A DNA stretch of 64,000 nt from MR-S7 sp000400995 (GTDB lineage Bacteria; Pseudomonadota; Gammaproteobacteria; Burkholderiales; Burkholderiaceae_C): positions 5,103,196 through 5,167,195 of the forward strand of contig NZ_CP152342.1 in NCBI RefSeq assembly GCF_045291395.1, written 5' to 3'. Shown piece after piece: positions 52,761-61,935 of this stretch. The notes under the pieces were generated by a model. The model saw nothing but the letters and a program-made list of their open reading frames with translations. It was not told where the DNA came from and searched no databases. Position 1 is the stretch's first letter. The number at the start of each line of letters is the position of its first letter. The position numbers and the translations under genes are program-made.

Positions 52761-53524
52761 TCACCTTCACCGAGGCGCAGATCATGGCCTGGCTCTCGCC
52801 GGTGCTGTGGCCCTTCCTGCGCGTGCTGGCCATGTTCACGTCGGCGCCGGTGTTCTCCATGCGCGCGATTCCGGTGCGCACGCGCATCGGCCTGGCCTTC
52901 CTGGTGGCGCTGTGTGCGCAGGCGGTGCTGCCCGAGCAGCCCGTCATCAGCCTCAACGGCCGCGAGGCCGCGGGCGCCGTGCTGCAGCAGGTGGGCGTGG
53001 GGCTGGCCATCGGCTTCGCGGTGCGGCTGGTGTTCGTGGCGGTGGAGCTGGCGGGCGAGGTGATCGGCCTGCAGATGGGCCTGAACTTCGCCTCGTTCTT
53101 CGACCCGGTGCGCAACGCGCAGGTGAGCGCCGTGGCGCGCTTCTTCGGCAACATCGCCATGTTGCTGTTCGTGGTCATCAACGGCCACCTGATGGTGCTG
53201 ATGGCCGTGGTCAAGAGCTTCGAGGCTTTTCCGGCGGACGGCCATTTCCTGCAGGCGGCGGGGCAGATGCAGATCTACACGCTGGGCGCGGGACTGTTTT
53301 CGAGCGCGCTGTGGATCGCGCTGCCCATGATCGCGCTGCTGACCTTCGTGAACCTCACCCTGGGCATCATTTCGCGCGTGGCGCCGCAGATGAACATCTA
53401 CGCCGTGGGCTTCCCGGTCACGCTCACCGTGGGCATGCTGGGGATCACGGCCACGCTGCCGATGCTGGAGCAGCCCATGCTGACGCTGCTGCAGCAGTCC
53501 ATGGACGTGTTCGCGCCACGCTGA
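52757..53524 (+). CDS. fliR: flagellar export gate protein FliR
   Basis: FliR closes the export channel with FliP and FliQ and contacts FlhB. The 255-residue protein is mostly membrane helices (WPFLRVLAMFTSAPVFSMRA, TRIGLAFLVALCAQAVLP, GEVIGLQMGLNFASFFDPVR, ALWIALPMIALLTFVNLTLG). The conserved NIYAVGFPVTLTVGMLGI lies near the end. It ends the fliF-to-fliR run, where repeat copy I begins 10 nt later. Confidence 0.97.
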   Translation: MITFTEAQIMAWLSPVLWPFLRVLAMFTSAPVFSMRAIPVRTRIGLAFLVALCAQAVLPEQPVISLNGREAAGAVLQQVGVGLAIGFAVRLVFVAVELAGEVIGLQMGLNFASFFDPVRNAQVSAVARFFGNIAMLLFVVINGHLMVLMAVVKSFEAFPADGHFLQAAGQMQIYTLGAGLFSSALWIALPMIALLTFVNLTLGIISRVAPQMNIYAVGFPVTLTVGMLGITATLPMLEQPMLTLLQQSMDVFAPR

Positions 53525-53533
53525 CCGTTTCAG

Positions 53534-53627
53534 AAAAGTGAGCTGCTTGCGCTTGCCGGCCAATGGTTTCTCTATGAAAACCATTGGAGACTGGCTGTGA
53601 GAAAGCGCGACCAGCTATGATTTTCAT
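53534..53627. repeat. dispersed hairpin repeat, copy I (long form)
   Basis: Outer family arms (AGCTGCTTGCGCTTG, 53541-53555; AAAGCGCGACCAGCTATGAT, 53602-53621) enclose an extra 10-bp stem CCAATGGTTT (53560-53569) and AAACCATTGG (53578-53587). It lies between the convergent ends of fliR and the response regulator and could act as a two-way terminator. Confidence 0.8.
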
Positions 53628-54253
53628 ACCAGCTGGTTGCGGATGGCGTACACCGTCAGCTCCGCGTTGTTCGCCAGCTTGAGCTTGTCCAGCACGCGCG
53701 CGCGGTACACGCTCACGGTCTTGGGGCTGAGCATCAGCTCCTCGGCGATGTCCGATAGGCGCTTGCCCGAGGCGATCTTCACCAGCGTCTGCAGTTCGCG
53801 CTCGGAGAGCTGCTGGTGCGGCAGCTCCTGCGCGGGCTGGGCCAGGCTGTCGGCCAGCAGCTGCGCCACCTCGGGCGTGAGGTATTTGCGGCCCTGCATC
53901 ACCGTCTTCACCGCGGCGATGAGCTGCAGCGGATCGCCCGCCTTGTTCGCGTAGCCGTGGGCGCCCGCACGCAGGCAGCGCAGCGCGTACTGGTCCTCGG
54001 GGTACATGGAGACGATGAGCACCTTCAGGTCGGGGTGCGTCTGGCGCAGGCTCTCCAGCGCCTCCAGGCCGCTGCGGCCGGGCAGGTTCAGGTCGAGCAG
54101 CAGCACGTCGCAGGCGGCGCCGCGCAGCACCTCGCGCAGCTCTGGGTAGCTGCCCGCCTCGCCGGTCACGCGGATGTCGGGCGACTCGGTCAGCGTGTCG
54201 CGGATGCCGCGGCGCAGCACGGCGTGGTCGTCGCAGAGCACTACGTCAATCAT
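53624..54253 (-). CDS. NarL/FixJ-family response regulator
   Basis: This 209-residue two-component regulator has an N-terminal receiver (VVLCDDHAVLRRGIRDTL; phospho-acceptor Asp54 in VLLLDLNLPGRSG; SMYPEDQYA and ANKAGDP). The C-terminal LuxR-type helix-turn-helix contains LSERELQTLVKIASGKRLSD, then MLSPKTVSVYRARVLDKL. Its start overlaps the histidine kinase end by 8 nt, so the two form a cognate pair. Targets are unknown; the location between fli and che genes suggests, but does not prove, a link to motility. Confidence 0.92.
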   Translation of the reverse strand: MIDVVLCDDHAVLRRGIRDTLTESPDIRVTGEAGSYPELREVLRGAACDVLLLDLNLPGRSGLEALESLRQTHPDLKVLIVSMYPEDQYALRCLRAGAHGYANKAGDPLQLIAAVKTVMQGRKYLTPEVAQLLADSLAQPAQELPHQQLSERELQTLVKIASGKRLSDIAEELMLSPKTVSVYRARVLDKLKLANNAELTVYAIRNQLV

Positions 54254-55349
54254 CGGCCGATCCTAACGGTATGGACACAACCACCAGCGTGCCATGCCCC
54301 GGCCGGCTGCTCACGTCCATCCACCCGCCCACGCGGCGCGCGCGCTCCTGCAGGCCCTTGAGGCCGAAGGAGCGCGGCTTTTTCAGCGCCTCGGGCGCCA
54401 TGCCCTGGCCGTCGTCCTGCACTTCGAGCGTCAGCACGCCCTCGTGGTCCGACAGGTCGATGCGCACCTGCCGCGCCTGGGCGTACTTGCCCACGTTGGT
54501 CAGCGCCTCCTGCGCCGTGCGGTAGGCCACGAGCTGCACGGCGGGCGGCACATGGAGCGTGTCGCCGCTGCTGGCCACGCTCACGCGCACGCCGGTGCGG
54601 CGCTCGAAGGTTTCGGCCAGCCAGCGCACGGCGGCCACCAAGCCTTCGTCGAGCACCGGCGGGCGCAGGTTCATCATGAGGCGCTGCGCCGCGTCGATGG
54701 CGTGCTGCAGCATCTCGGTGGCGGTGGCCGTGTGGCGGCTCAAGGCCTCTTCCTGCGCGTGGCGGCCGATCCAGGCTAGGTCGAACTTCACCGCTGCGAG
54801 CGCGCCGCCGATGTCGTCATGGATCTCGCGCGCGATGGCCGCGCGCTCCTCCTCGATGGAGGTCTGCAGGTGCTCGGCCAGCGCAGCCAGGCGCTGCTCG
54901 GACTCGACCAGCTCAGCGGCCGCCTGCTCGCGCGCGCGGCGGGCCTCGGCCACCTCCATGGCGCGGGCCAGCACGTGCGGCAGGCGCGCCATGTCGTCCT
55001 TGAGCAGGTAGTCGGCGAAGCCCGCGCGCATGGCGTCCACCGCCGCCGCCTCGCCGATGGCGCCGGACAGCAGCACGAAGGGCGGGTGGCCGGGCCGCTG
55101 CTGCACCAGGTGCCAGGCATCCAGCGCGGTGAAGCCCGGCAGGCGGTAGTCGGCGAGGATCAGGTCGAAGGGCTCGCGCTCCAGCCACTCCTGCAGGCCC
55201 GCCAGCGTGTCGGCATGGCGCATCGCGTACGCCACGCCCGCGCGGCGCAGCGTCAGGCGCACCAGTTCATGGTCCGCGGGCGAGTCCTCGAGATGCAGCA
55301 CTCGCACGGGTCTATTCTGAGCGCCAAGGTCGGCGGGAGTAGGTATCAT
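54246..55349 (-). CDS. receiver-histidine kinase hybrid (soluble)
   Basis: The 367-residue protein has the order receiver then kinase. Residues ~14-130 are a receiver (VRVLHLEDSPADHELV, Asp67 in DLILADYRLPGF). A coiled segment follows (~140-165). A HisKA_3 dimerisation domain carries the phospho-His (~177) in AAIAREIHDDIGGALAAVKF. The HATPase_c end has LVAYRTAQEALTNVGKYA, LEVQDDGQGM and FGLKGLQERARRVGGWM. No membrane segment is seen, so the input is probably another kinase acting on the receiver or a cytoplasmic signal. ATG 55349 is chosen; ATG 55358 (MYPM) is possible. Confidence 0.9.
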   Translation of the reverse strand: MIPTPADLGAQNRPVRVLHLEDSPADHELVRLTLRRAGVAYAMRHADTLAGLQEWLEREPFDLILADYRLPGFTALDAWHLVQQRPGHPPFVLLSGAIGEAAAVDAMRAGFADYLLKDDMARLPHVLARAMEVAEARRAREQAAAELVESEQRLAALAEHLQTSIEEERAAIAREIHDDIGGALAAVKFDLAWIGRHAQEEALSRHTATATEMLQHAIDAAQRLMMNLRPPVLDEGLVAAVRWLAETFERRTGVRVSVASSGDTLHVPPAVQLVAYRTAQEALTNVGKYAQARQVRIDLSDHEGVLTLEVQDDGQGMAPEALKKPRSFGLKGLQERARRVGGWMDVSSRPGHGTLVVVSIPLGSADD

Positions 55350-55512
55350 AGGATACATATTGGAACAAATCGGGTGGGGCCTGGTGGCCTCCGGTCGGTC
55401 GTGTGGTGCGAACGGGCGCGGCGTTCGGGCATCATCGCTCCATCGGTGGCGCGCGCCGCCTCGCAATGGCTTTTCTTGCGTGCCGGTGTCAGCCTGCAGC
55501 GATGGAGAAACG

Positions 55513-55959
55513 ATGCAATCTACGCTCAACACGCCAAGCGGCCCTGCAGTACAGGTGCCCGTGATGGTGGCGGCCGAGTTGCAGGACTCCCTGCTCATGG
55601 CCATGCACGACCTGCACCGCCTGGAAGGTTTGCTCAACCATGCCACGGACAACCTCATCGAACGCTTCGGCGAGGCCAACGATGCGCTGACGGACACGGT
55701 GGTGGACGGCTCCTGCGAACTGGCGGCCCTGCGCACGGCGCTGCGCAGCGCCGTGACGGAGCTGCAGTTCCACGACATGGCCACGCAGCTCATCACCCAT
55801 ACGACCAAGGTGCTGCAGGCCTGTGCCTTCCGCCTGGGCGCGGAGGCCATGGGGGTGGAGGAAGGCGAGGACGCGGCGCCGCTGGAGGGCGTGGCACCCG
55901 AGCGGCCCAATCCCGTCACCCAGAGCGAGATGGATGCGGGGTCGGTGGAGCTGTTCTGA
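55513..55959 (+). CDS. small helical protein with CheZ-like DxxxQ motif
   Basis: I do not recognise a named family. The ATG 55513 follows GGAG by 6 nt and gives 148 helical residues. Notable is TELQFHDMATQLITHTTKVL: Asp88 and Gln92 are spaced as in the CheZ catalytic pair (here Asp137/Gln141 in MAQDFHDLTGQVI), and the FHD core is shared. This suggests a CheY-P phosphatase or a CheZ-related scaffold. It begins the cheY2-cheA-cheW-cheRDB operon. The FHD/FQD motif also occurs in other signalling proteins, so this is a hypothesis. Confidence 0.65.
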   Translation: MQSTLNTPSGPAVQVPVMVAAELQDSLLMAMHDLHRLEGLLNHATDNLIERFGEANDALTDTVVDGSCELAALRTALRSAVTELQFHDMATQLITHTTKVLQACAFRLGAEAMGVEEGEDAAPLEGVAPERPNPVTQSEMDAGSVELF

Positions 55960-56013
55960 GGAACGCGGGCCCGCTACTGGTTCAATTTTTATATTCAAGT
56001 CTTGGAGCTTTAC

Positions 56014-56376
56014 ATGCAGTCCATTCTTGCGGTCGATGATTCTCCTTCCATGCGGAAAATGGTCTCGTTCACGCTCACGGGTGCCGGTTACCACGTGGTG
56101 GAGGCGGTGGATGGCCAGGATGCGCTGGAGAAGGCGGAGACCCATGACATCCACCTGGTGCTGGCCGACCAGAACATGCCGCGCCTGGACGGCATCGGCC
56201 TCACGCGCAAGCTGCGCGAGCACCCGCGCTTCAAGACCATCCCCATTCTCATCCTCACCACCGAGTCCAGCGACCAGATGAAGCAGGCCGGCCGCAGCGC
56301 GGGAGCCACGGGCTGGCTGGTCAAGCCGTTCGATCCCACGCGGCTCATCGAGGTCATCCAGAAAGTCATCCGCTGA
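56014..56376 (+). CDS. chemotaxis response regulator CheY2
   Basis: A 120-residue single receiver domain. It has the acidic pair in ILAVDDSPSMRKMVSFTLTG, Asp in LVLADQNMPRLDGIGLT, Thr-Thr in LILTTESS, and Trp-Lys in GATGWLVKPFDP. The Trp at the usual Tyr/Phe switch position sets it apart from the motor-operon CheY. It is directly upstream of cheA (53 nt). ATG 56014 with GGAG 7 nt upstream is preferred over ATG 56002. It may be a phosphate sink or a second output for CheA. Confidence 0.92.
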   Translation: MQSILAVDDSPSMRKMVSFTLTGAGYHVVEAVDGQDALEKAETHDIHLVLADQNMPRLDGIGLTRKLREHPRFKTIPILILTTESSDQMKQAGRSAGATGWLVKPFDPTRLIEVIQKVIR

Positions 56377-56429
56377 GGGCCTGCGAGGCCCCACGCGAAC
56401 ACCGAAAAGCACAAGAAGGACCCCGGACA

Positions 56430-58573
56430 ATGGCGGACACCTACCAAGAAGGCGCGGGAGCAGGCGCGGACTTCGACCTCAGTCAGTTCTATCAGATCTT
56501 CTTCGAGGAAGCGGGCGAGAACCTGGACCAGATGGAGCAGATGCTGCTGGTCCTGGACGTGAGCGCCGCCAACGACGAAGAGCTCAACGGCATCTTCCGC
56601 TGCGCGCACTCGATCAAGGGCGGCTCGGCCACCTTCGGCTTCGCCGACGTGGCGGAGCTGACGCACCAGATGGAGTCGCTGCTCGACCGCCTGCGCCGGC
56701 ACGAGCTGCAGCTGGTCCCGCAGATGGTGGATGTGCTCCTCGAATCGGCCGACGCCTCGCGCAGCCTGCTCGCGCGCCACCAGGCCGGCGGCCAGGGCGA
56801 GGCCGTCTCCACCAGCGACCTGGTGCGGCGCATCAGCGAGCTAGCGGCAGGCGGCGCGCCTGCGGCGCCGGCTCCCGCCCCCGTGGCGGCGCCCCAGCCC
56901 GCGCCCAGCCCGGCGCCCGTGGCGGCACCTGCGCCCGTGCAGGCAGCGCCCGCGGCTGCCGGCGGCGAGCGCGCGCTGGAGATCCAGGTGGGTCCGCTGC
57001 CCAACCCCGAATCGGCCGACGCCATCAAGGAGCTGTTCCGCGACATCCCCGGCCTGGGCACCATCAGCGACGTGGCGGACGACCGCCCGGGCATGCGCTC
57101 CTTCGCGGTGCGCACCACCTCGTCGGACGACGACCTGCTGGATCTGTTCGTCTTCCACGTGGCCAAGGAGCAGGTGACCATCCGCGCGGCGGGCGCGCCC
57201 GCGGCCCCTGCCGCCGAGCCGGCGCACGAGGAGCTGGCGCTGTCGGCCGCCGCCGTCGCCGAGCCCTACGGCTTCTTCAGCGGCGCGCCGGGCATGCCCG
57301 CGGACATGGTGGCAGGCGGCGCCGCTGCGCCGGCGACCGCGCCGCGCGCGGCCCCGGCCAAGGCGCACGGCCGGGCGGGGAGCCCAAGGCCGCGAGCCAG
57401 GCCTCTATCGAATCGTCCACCATCCGCGTGGCGGTCAACAAGGTGGACCAGCTCATCAACCTCGTGGGCGAGCTGGTCATCACCCAGGCCATGCTGGCGC
57501 AGAACAGCCGGGGCCTGGACGCGGGCGTTTACCAGCAGCTGCTGGCCGGCCTGGCGGACCTGGACCGCAACACGCGCGACCTGCAGGAGTCGGTGATGTC
57601 GATCCGCATGATTCCCATGTCGATCGTCTTCAACCGCTTTCCGCGCATGCTGCGCGACCTGGCGGGCAAGCTGGGCAAGAAGGTGGACTTCGTCACCCAC
57701 GGCGAGGCGACCGAGCTGGACAAGAGCCTGGTCGAGAAGATCACCGACCCGCTCACCCACCTGGTGCGCAACAGCTGCGACCACGGCATCGAGATGCCGG
57801 CCGAGCGCCTGGCGGCGGGCAAGCCCGAGCACGGCACCATCACCCTGTCGGCCTCGCACCAGGGCGGCTCCATCGTCATCGAGGTGCGCGACGACGGCAA
57901 GGGCATGAACCGCGAGAAGATCCTCAAGAAGGCGCGCGAGCGCGGCCTGGACGTGTCCGACTCCATGCCCGACAGCGAGGTCTGGAACCTGATCTTCGCG
58001 CCGGGCTTCTCCACCGCCGAGGTGGTGACCGACGTGTCCGGCCGCGGCGTGGGCATGGACGTGGTCAAGAAGAACATCGCCGCGCTCAACGGCACGGTGG
58101 AGATCGACTCCGCCGAGGGCTACGGCATGCGCGTGTCGGTGCGCCTGCCGCTCACGCTGGCCATCATGGACGGCATGTCCGTGGGCGTGGGCGACGAGGT
58201 CTACATCCTGCCGCTGTCGTCCGTGGTCGAGTCGTTCCAGGTCAACCTCGACGACGTGAACACCGTGGCCCAGGGCTCGCAGCTCGTGAAGGTGCGCGAC
58301 GAATACATGCCGGTGGTAGCGCTGGAGAAAATCTTTCAGGTGCCGCGCCCCGACGCCGTGCGCCCCAATGACATCATGGTGGTGGTGGAGGCCGACGGCA
58401 GCCGCGTCGCCGTGCTGGTGGACGAACTGCTGGGCCAGCACCAGGTGGTGGTGAAGAACCTGGAAACCAACTACCGCAAGGTGCCCAACGTATCCGGCGC
58501 CACCATCCTGGGCGACGGCACCGTGGCGCTGATCCTGGACACCGCCGCCCTCGTGCGCCGGGCGCGCCATTGA
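56430..58573 (+). CDS. cheA: chemotaxis histidine kinase CheA (frame broken in a G4 run)
   Basis: CheA phosphorylates CheY and CheB in response to receptors. The N-terminal HPt domain carries His60 in FRCAHSIKGGSATF. An Ala/Pro-rich linker and a small P2-like region follow. After the break come dimerisation (VDQLINLVGELVITQAMLAQ), kinase (HLVRNSCDHGIEMPAERLAA, VEVRDDGKGMN-type, SGRGVGMDVVKKNI) and CheW-like domains (VGVGDEVYILPLSSVVESFQ). The two frames join if one G is added to 57377-57380, giving RAGEPKAASQASIESSTIRV and a 714-residue protein. As given, the first frame misreads from about residue 317. Confidence 0.93.
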
Positions 58574-58582
58574 AGAAGTTAT

Positions 58583-58636
58583 ATGCAAAATAGGCCTCCA
58601 GCGCTTACTGGTAAAGCATAGGCAGCTATTGAAATG
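58583..58636 (+). repeat. dispersed hairpin repeat, copy J
   Basis: TGCAAAATAGGCCTCCAGCG, CTT, ACTGGT, AAAGCATAGGCAGCTATTGA. The left arm is intact and the right core is degenerate (AAAGCATAGG). It lies 9 nt after the cheA stop, in the cheA-cheW gap. Confidence 0.76.
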
Positions 58637-58647
58637 GGAGCAATGGA

Positions 58648-59139
58648 ATGAGCGTGGTGATGAACAAGGGCGCCGACACCGCGGCCGCCGGCGCGAGGGA
58701 ATACCTCACGTTCCGCCTGGGCCAGGAGGAATACGGCATCGACATCCTCAAGGTCCAGGAAATCCGGGGCTATGAGCCGCCCACGCGCATCGCGCATGCG
58801 CCGGCCTTCATCAAGGGCGTGACCAACCTGCGCGGCACCATCGTCCCCATCGTGGACATGCGCCTGCGCTTCGACTGCGCGCAGGCCGAGTACAACAGCT
58901 TCACCGTGGTGATCATCCTCAACCTGCGCGAGCGCGTGGTCGGCATCGTGGTGGACTCGGTGAGCGACGTGATGGAGCTGACGCCCGAGCAGGTGCGCTC
59001 GGCGCCGGACATCGAAAGCGCCATCGACGCCCACTGCATCCGCGGCCTGGGCTCGGTGGGCGAGCGCATGCTCATCCTGCTCGACATCGAAAAACTCATG
59101 GCCGGCGTGGACATGGGGCTGGCTTCGCAGGCGGTCTGA
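58648..59139 (+). CDS. cheW: chemotaxis coupling protein CheW
   Basis: CheW links receptors to CheA. The 163-residue protein is a single CheW domain: EYLTFRLGQEEYGIDILKVQ, HAPAFIKGVTNLRGTIVPIV, DMRLRFDC and VGIVVDSVSDVMELTPEQV. The C-terminus contains ERMLILLDIEKLM. Its stop overlaps the cheR start (TGATG). No receptor gene lies within this che cluster. Confidence 0.96.
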   Translation: MSVVMNKGADTAAAGAREYLTFRLGQEEYGIDILKVQEIRGYEPPTRIAHAPAFIKGVTNLRGTIVPIVDMRLRFDCAQAEYNSFTVVIILNLRERVVGIVVDSVSDVMELTPEQVRSAPDIESAIDAHCIRGLGSVGERMLILLDIEKLMAGVDMGLASQAV

Positions 59140-60005
59140 TGCGCGCACGGGCGTCCTCTCCCCTGCCGGCGCAGGCCTCCCCGCAGGACGAGGGCGGCCA
59201 GGGACGCGAATTCGCCTGGACCGGCGCCGACTTCTCGCGCGTGCAGGCGCTCATCTACCAGCGTGCCGGCATCAGCCTGCACGACGGCAAGCACGCCATG
59301 GTCTACAGCCGCCTCTCGCGGCGCCTGCGCGAGACGGGCCACACCAGCTTCAACGACTACCTGGGCTGGCTGGAAGGGCACGACGGGCCCGAGTGGCAGG
59401 AGTTCGTCAATGCCCTCACCACCAACCTGACGGCATTCTTCCGCGAGCAGCACCATTTCGAGATCCTGGCCTCGCTGCTGCGCATGCGCGCCGCGGGGCC
59501 GTGGAGCATCTGGTGCAACGCGGCCTCCACAGGCGAGGAGCCCTATTCCATCGTCATGACGGTGCAGGAGACGCTGGGCGCCAGCGTGCCCTTCAAGCTC
59601 GCCGCCAGCGACATCGATTCGCGCGTGCTCGCCACCGCCTCGCGCGGCGTGTACCGGCTCGACAGCCTCAAGGGCCTGAGCCAGGAGCGCCTGCAGCGCT
59701 TCTTCCTGCGCGGCAAGGGGGCCAACGAGGGGCTGGTGCGCGTCAAGCCCGAGCTGCGCAAGCCCATCGACTTCCTGAGCGTGAACCTGATCCGGGACGA
59801 CTGGCCGTTCCGCGAACCTTTCGACGTGGTGTTCTGCCGCAATGTCATGATCTATTTCGATGCGCCCACCCAGCGGCGCGTGCTCGAACGCATCCACCGC
59901 GTGCTCAAGCCGGGCGGCATGCTGTTCGTGGGACATGCGGAGAATTTCAGCGACTCCCGCGACCTTTTCGCCCTGCGCGGAAAGACCGTCTATGAGCGGC
60001 TGTGA
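59139..60005 (+). CDS. cheR: chemotaxis protein methyltransferase CheR
   Basis: CheR methylates receptor glutamates with S-adenosylmethionine for adaptation. The 288-residue protein has an N-terminal helical domain (FSRVQALIYQRAGISLHDGK, YSRLSRRLRETGHTSFNDY). The SAM domain contains LTTNLTAFFREQHHFEILAS, IWCNAASTGEEPYSIVMTV and DWPFREPFDVVFCRNVMIYF. GMLFVGHAENFSD lies near the end. It overlaps cheW and is followed by cheD after 35 nt. Confidence 0.96.
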   Translation: MRARASSPLPAQASPQDEGGQGREFAWTGADFSRVQALIYQRAGISLHDGKHAMVYSRLSRRLRETGHTSFNDYLGWLEGHDGPEWQEFVNALTTNLTAFFREQHHFEILASLLRMRAAGPWSIWCNAASTGEEPYSIVMTVQETLGASVPFKLAASDIDSRVLATASRGVYRLDSLKGLSQERLQRFFLRGKGANEGLVRVKPELRKPIDFLSVNLIRDDWPFREPFDVVFCRNVMIYFDAPTQRRVLERIHRVLKPGGMLFVGHAENFSDSRDLFALRGKTVYERL

Positions 60006-60040
60006 CCGTGCGGCCGCCGAACCGTTGAGGTATCGCTTCC

Positions 60041-60781
60041 ATGAGCATCGCACGACCTGAACCCCCGCGCATCCCCGCTCCGAGCACCGGGGACCGCCGC
60101 CGCGTGCCGCGCGTCGCCTCCCTGGGCCCCGACCCGCTGGCGGGCGGGCGCGCCGAGGCGCCCGCGGCGTCGCTGCAGGAGCTCAAGGCGCGCGCGCGCC
60201 GTCCGGGCGAGGCGTCGTTCTTCTTCTTCGACCACCACTTCCAGCACAACGCCGTCAAGGTGCTGCCGGGCGAATACTTCGTCGCCCAGGAAAGCCTGGT
60301 GATCATGACCGTGCTGGGCTCGTGCATCGCGGCCTGCCTGTGGGACACCCGTTCGCGCGTGGGCGGCATGAACCACTTCATGCTGCCCGACGGCGACAGC
60401 GCGGACACATCGGGGCGCTACGGCTCCTACGCCATGGAGCTGCTCATCAACGAGATGATGAAGCTGGGTGCGCGGCGCGAGACCATGCAGGCCAAGATCT
60501 TCGGCGGCGCGCAGGTCATGCACAACTTCACCACCCTCAACGTGGGCGAGCGCAACACCGGCTTTGTGCAAAACTACCTGGCCACGGAGCGCATTCCGGT
60601 GGTGTCCGAGGACGTGATGGACATCTACCCGCGCAAGGTGGTGTTCTTCCCGGTGACGGGCAAGGTGATGGTCAAGCGCCTGGCGCATGCCCATCCCGAG
60701 ACGCTGGCCGAGGAAGTGGCGCGCGGCAATGCGGCAACGGTGGCGCGGACCACCAAGGGCGGGTCGGTCGATCTGTTCTGA
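60041..60781 (+). CDS. cheD: chemoreceptor glutamine deamidase CheD
   Basis: CheD deamidates receptor glutamines. The 246-residue protein carries the catalytic Cys in VLGSCIAACLWDTRSRVGGM and the His in NHFMLPDGDS. Further conserved pieces are YAMELLINEMMKLGARRETM and AKIFGGAQVMHNF. Its N-terminal 60 residues are a basic, Pro/Ala-rich extension not typical of short CheD. It sits between cheR and cheB. Confidence 0.94.
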   Translation: MSIARPEPPRIPAPSTGDRRRVPRVASLGPDPLAGGRAEAPAASLQELKARARRPGEASFFFFDHHFQHNAVKVLPGEYFVAQESLVIMTVLGSCIAACLWDTRSRVGGMNHFMLPDGDSADTSGRYGSYAMELLINEMMKLGARRETMQAKIFGGAQVMHNFTTLNVGERNTGFVQNYLATERIPVVSEDVMDIYPRKVVFFPVTGKVMVKRLAHAHPETLAEEVARGNAATVARTTKGGSVDLF

Positions 60782-60825
60782 GGACCGGCCGCGCGAAGCG
60801 ACAACGAGGGGAAACAAGGAAAGCA

Positions 60826-61935
60826 ATGAGCCGCAAGATCCGGGTGATCGTGGTGGACGATTCGGCGCTGGTGCGCAGCCTGCTGGCCGAGATCATCAAC
60901 CGCCAGACCGACATGGAGTGCATAGGCACGGCCAACGATCCGCTGATCGCGCGCGAGATGATCCGGGAGATGAATCCGGATGTGATCACGCTCGACGTGG
61001 AAATGCCGCGCATGGATGGCATCGACTTCCTGGGCCGCCTCATGCGCCTGCGGCCCATGCCGGTGGTGATGATTTCCACGCTGACCGAGCGTGGTGCCGA
61101 GGTGACCATGCGCGCGCTGGAGCTGGGCGCGGTGGATTTCGTGGCCAAGCCGCGCGTGGGTCTGGCCAGCGGCCTGAACGAACTGGCCACGCAGATCGTC
61201 GACAAGATCCGCGTGGCCGCGGTGGCCCATGTGCGCCGCGCGCCCGTGCGCAGCGCCGCCAGCATCGTGCATCCGGAGGCGGCCGGCGCGCCCGCGCCTG
61301 CGCCTGCGCCCACGGCGGCCCTGCTGGGGCGGGTGTCCACCGAGAAGCTGATCTGCATCGGCGCCTCCACCGGCGGCACCGAGGCCATCCGCGAGGTGCT
61401 GGTCCACATGCCGGCCGACTCTCCGGCCATCGTCATCACCCAGCACATGCCGCCGGGCTTCACCACCAGCTTCGCGGCGCGGCTCAACGGCCTGTGCCAG
61501 ATCACCGTGAAGGAAGCGGTGAACGGCGAACGCATCCTGCCCGGCCATGCCTACATCGCCCCGGGCGGCAAGCAGTTCCACATCGCCCGCAGCGGCGCCA
61601 ACTACGTCGCCGTGGTGGACGACGGCCCGCCCGTGAACCGGCACAAGCCGTCGGTGGAGGTGCTGTTCAAGTCCGCCGCGGCCGTCGTCGGGCGCAATGC
61701 CTACGGCATCATGCTTACCGGCATGGGCAACGACGGCGCGGCCGCCATGCGCGAGATGAAGGACGCGGGGAGCTACAACTACGTGCAGGACGAGGCGAGC
61801 TGCATCGTCTTCGGCATGCCGCGCGAGGCCATCGCGCACGGTGCTGCCGACGAGGTGCTGCCGCTCACGCAGATCGCTGCCGCGCTCATCGCGCGCCTGC
61901 GCGGCGCGACCGACCGGCTGCACCACCGCATCTAA
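60826..61935 (+). CDS. cheB: chemotaxis response regulator methylesterase CheB
   Basis: CheB removes receptor methyl groups when phosphorylated by CheA. The 369-residue protein has an N-terminal receiver (IRVIVVDDSALVRSLLAEII; phospho-acceptor Asp57 in VITLDVEMPRMDGIDFLGRL). An Ala/Pro linker follows (~residues 145-165). The C-terminal esterase domain has the Ser in CIGASTGGTEAIREVL, the His in ITQHMPPGFTTSFAARLN and the Asp in MLTGMGNDGAAAMREM. ATG 60826 follows an AAGGA site. Repeat copy K begins at its stop. Confidence 0.97.
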   Translation: MSRKIRVIVVDDSALVRSLLAEIINRQTDMECIGTANDPLIAREMIREMNPDVITLDVEMPRMDGIDFLGRLMRLRPMPVVMISTLTERGAEVTMRALELGAVDFVAKPRVGLASGLNELATQIVDKIRVAAVAHVRRAPVRSAASIVHPEAAGAPAPAPAPTAALLGRVSTEKLICIGASTGGTEAIREVLVHMPADSPAIVITQHMPPGFTTSFAARLNGLCQITVKEAVNGERILPGHAYIAPGGKQFHIARSGANYVAVVDDGPPVNRHKPSVEVLFKSAAAVVGRNAYGIMLTGMGNDGAAAMREMKDAGSYNYVQDEASCIVFGMPREAIAHGAADEVLPLTQIAAALIARLRGATDRLHHRI

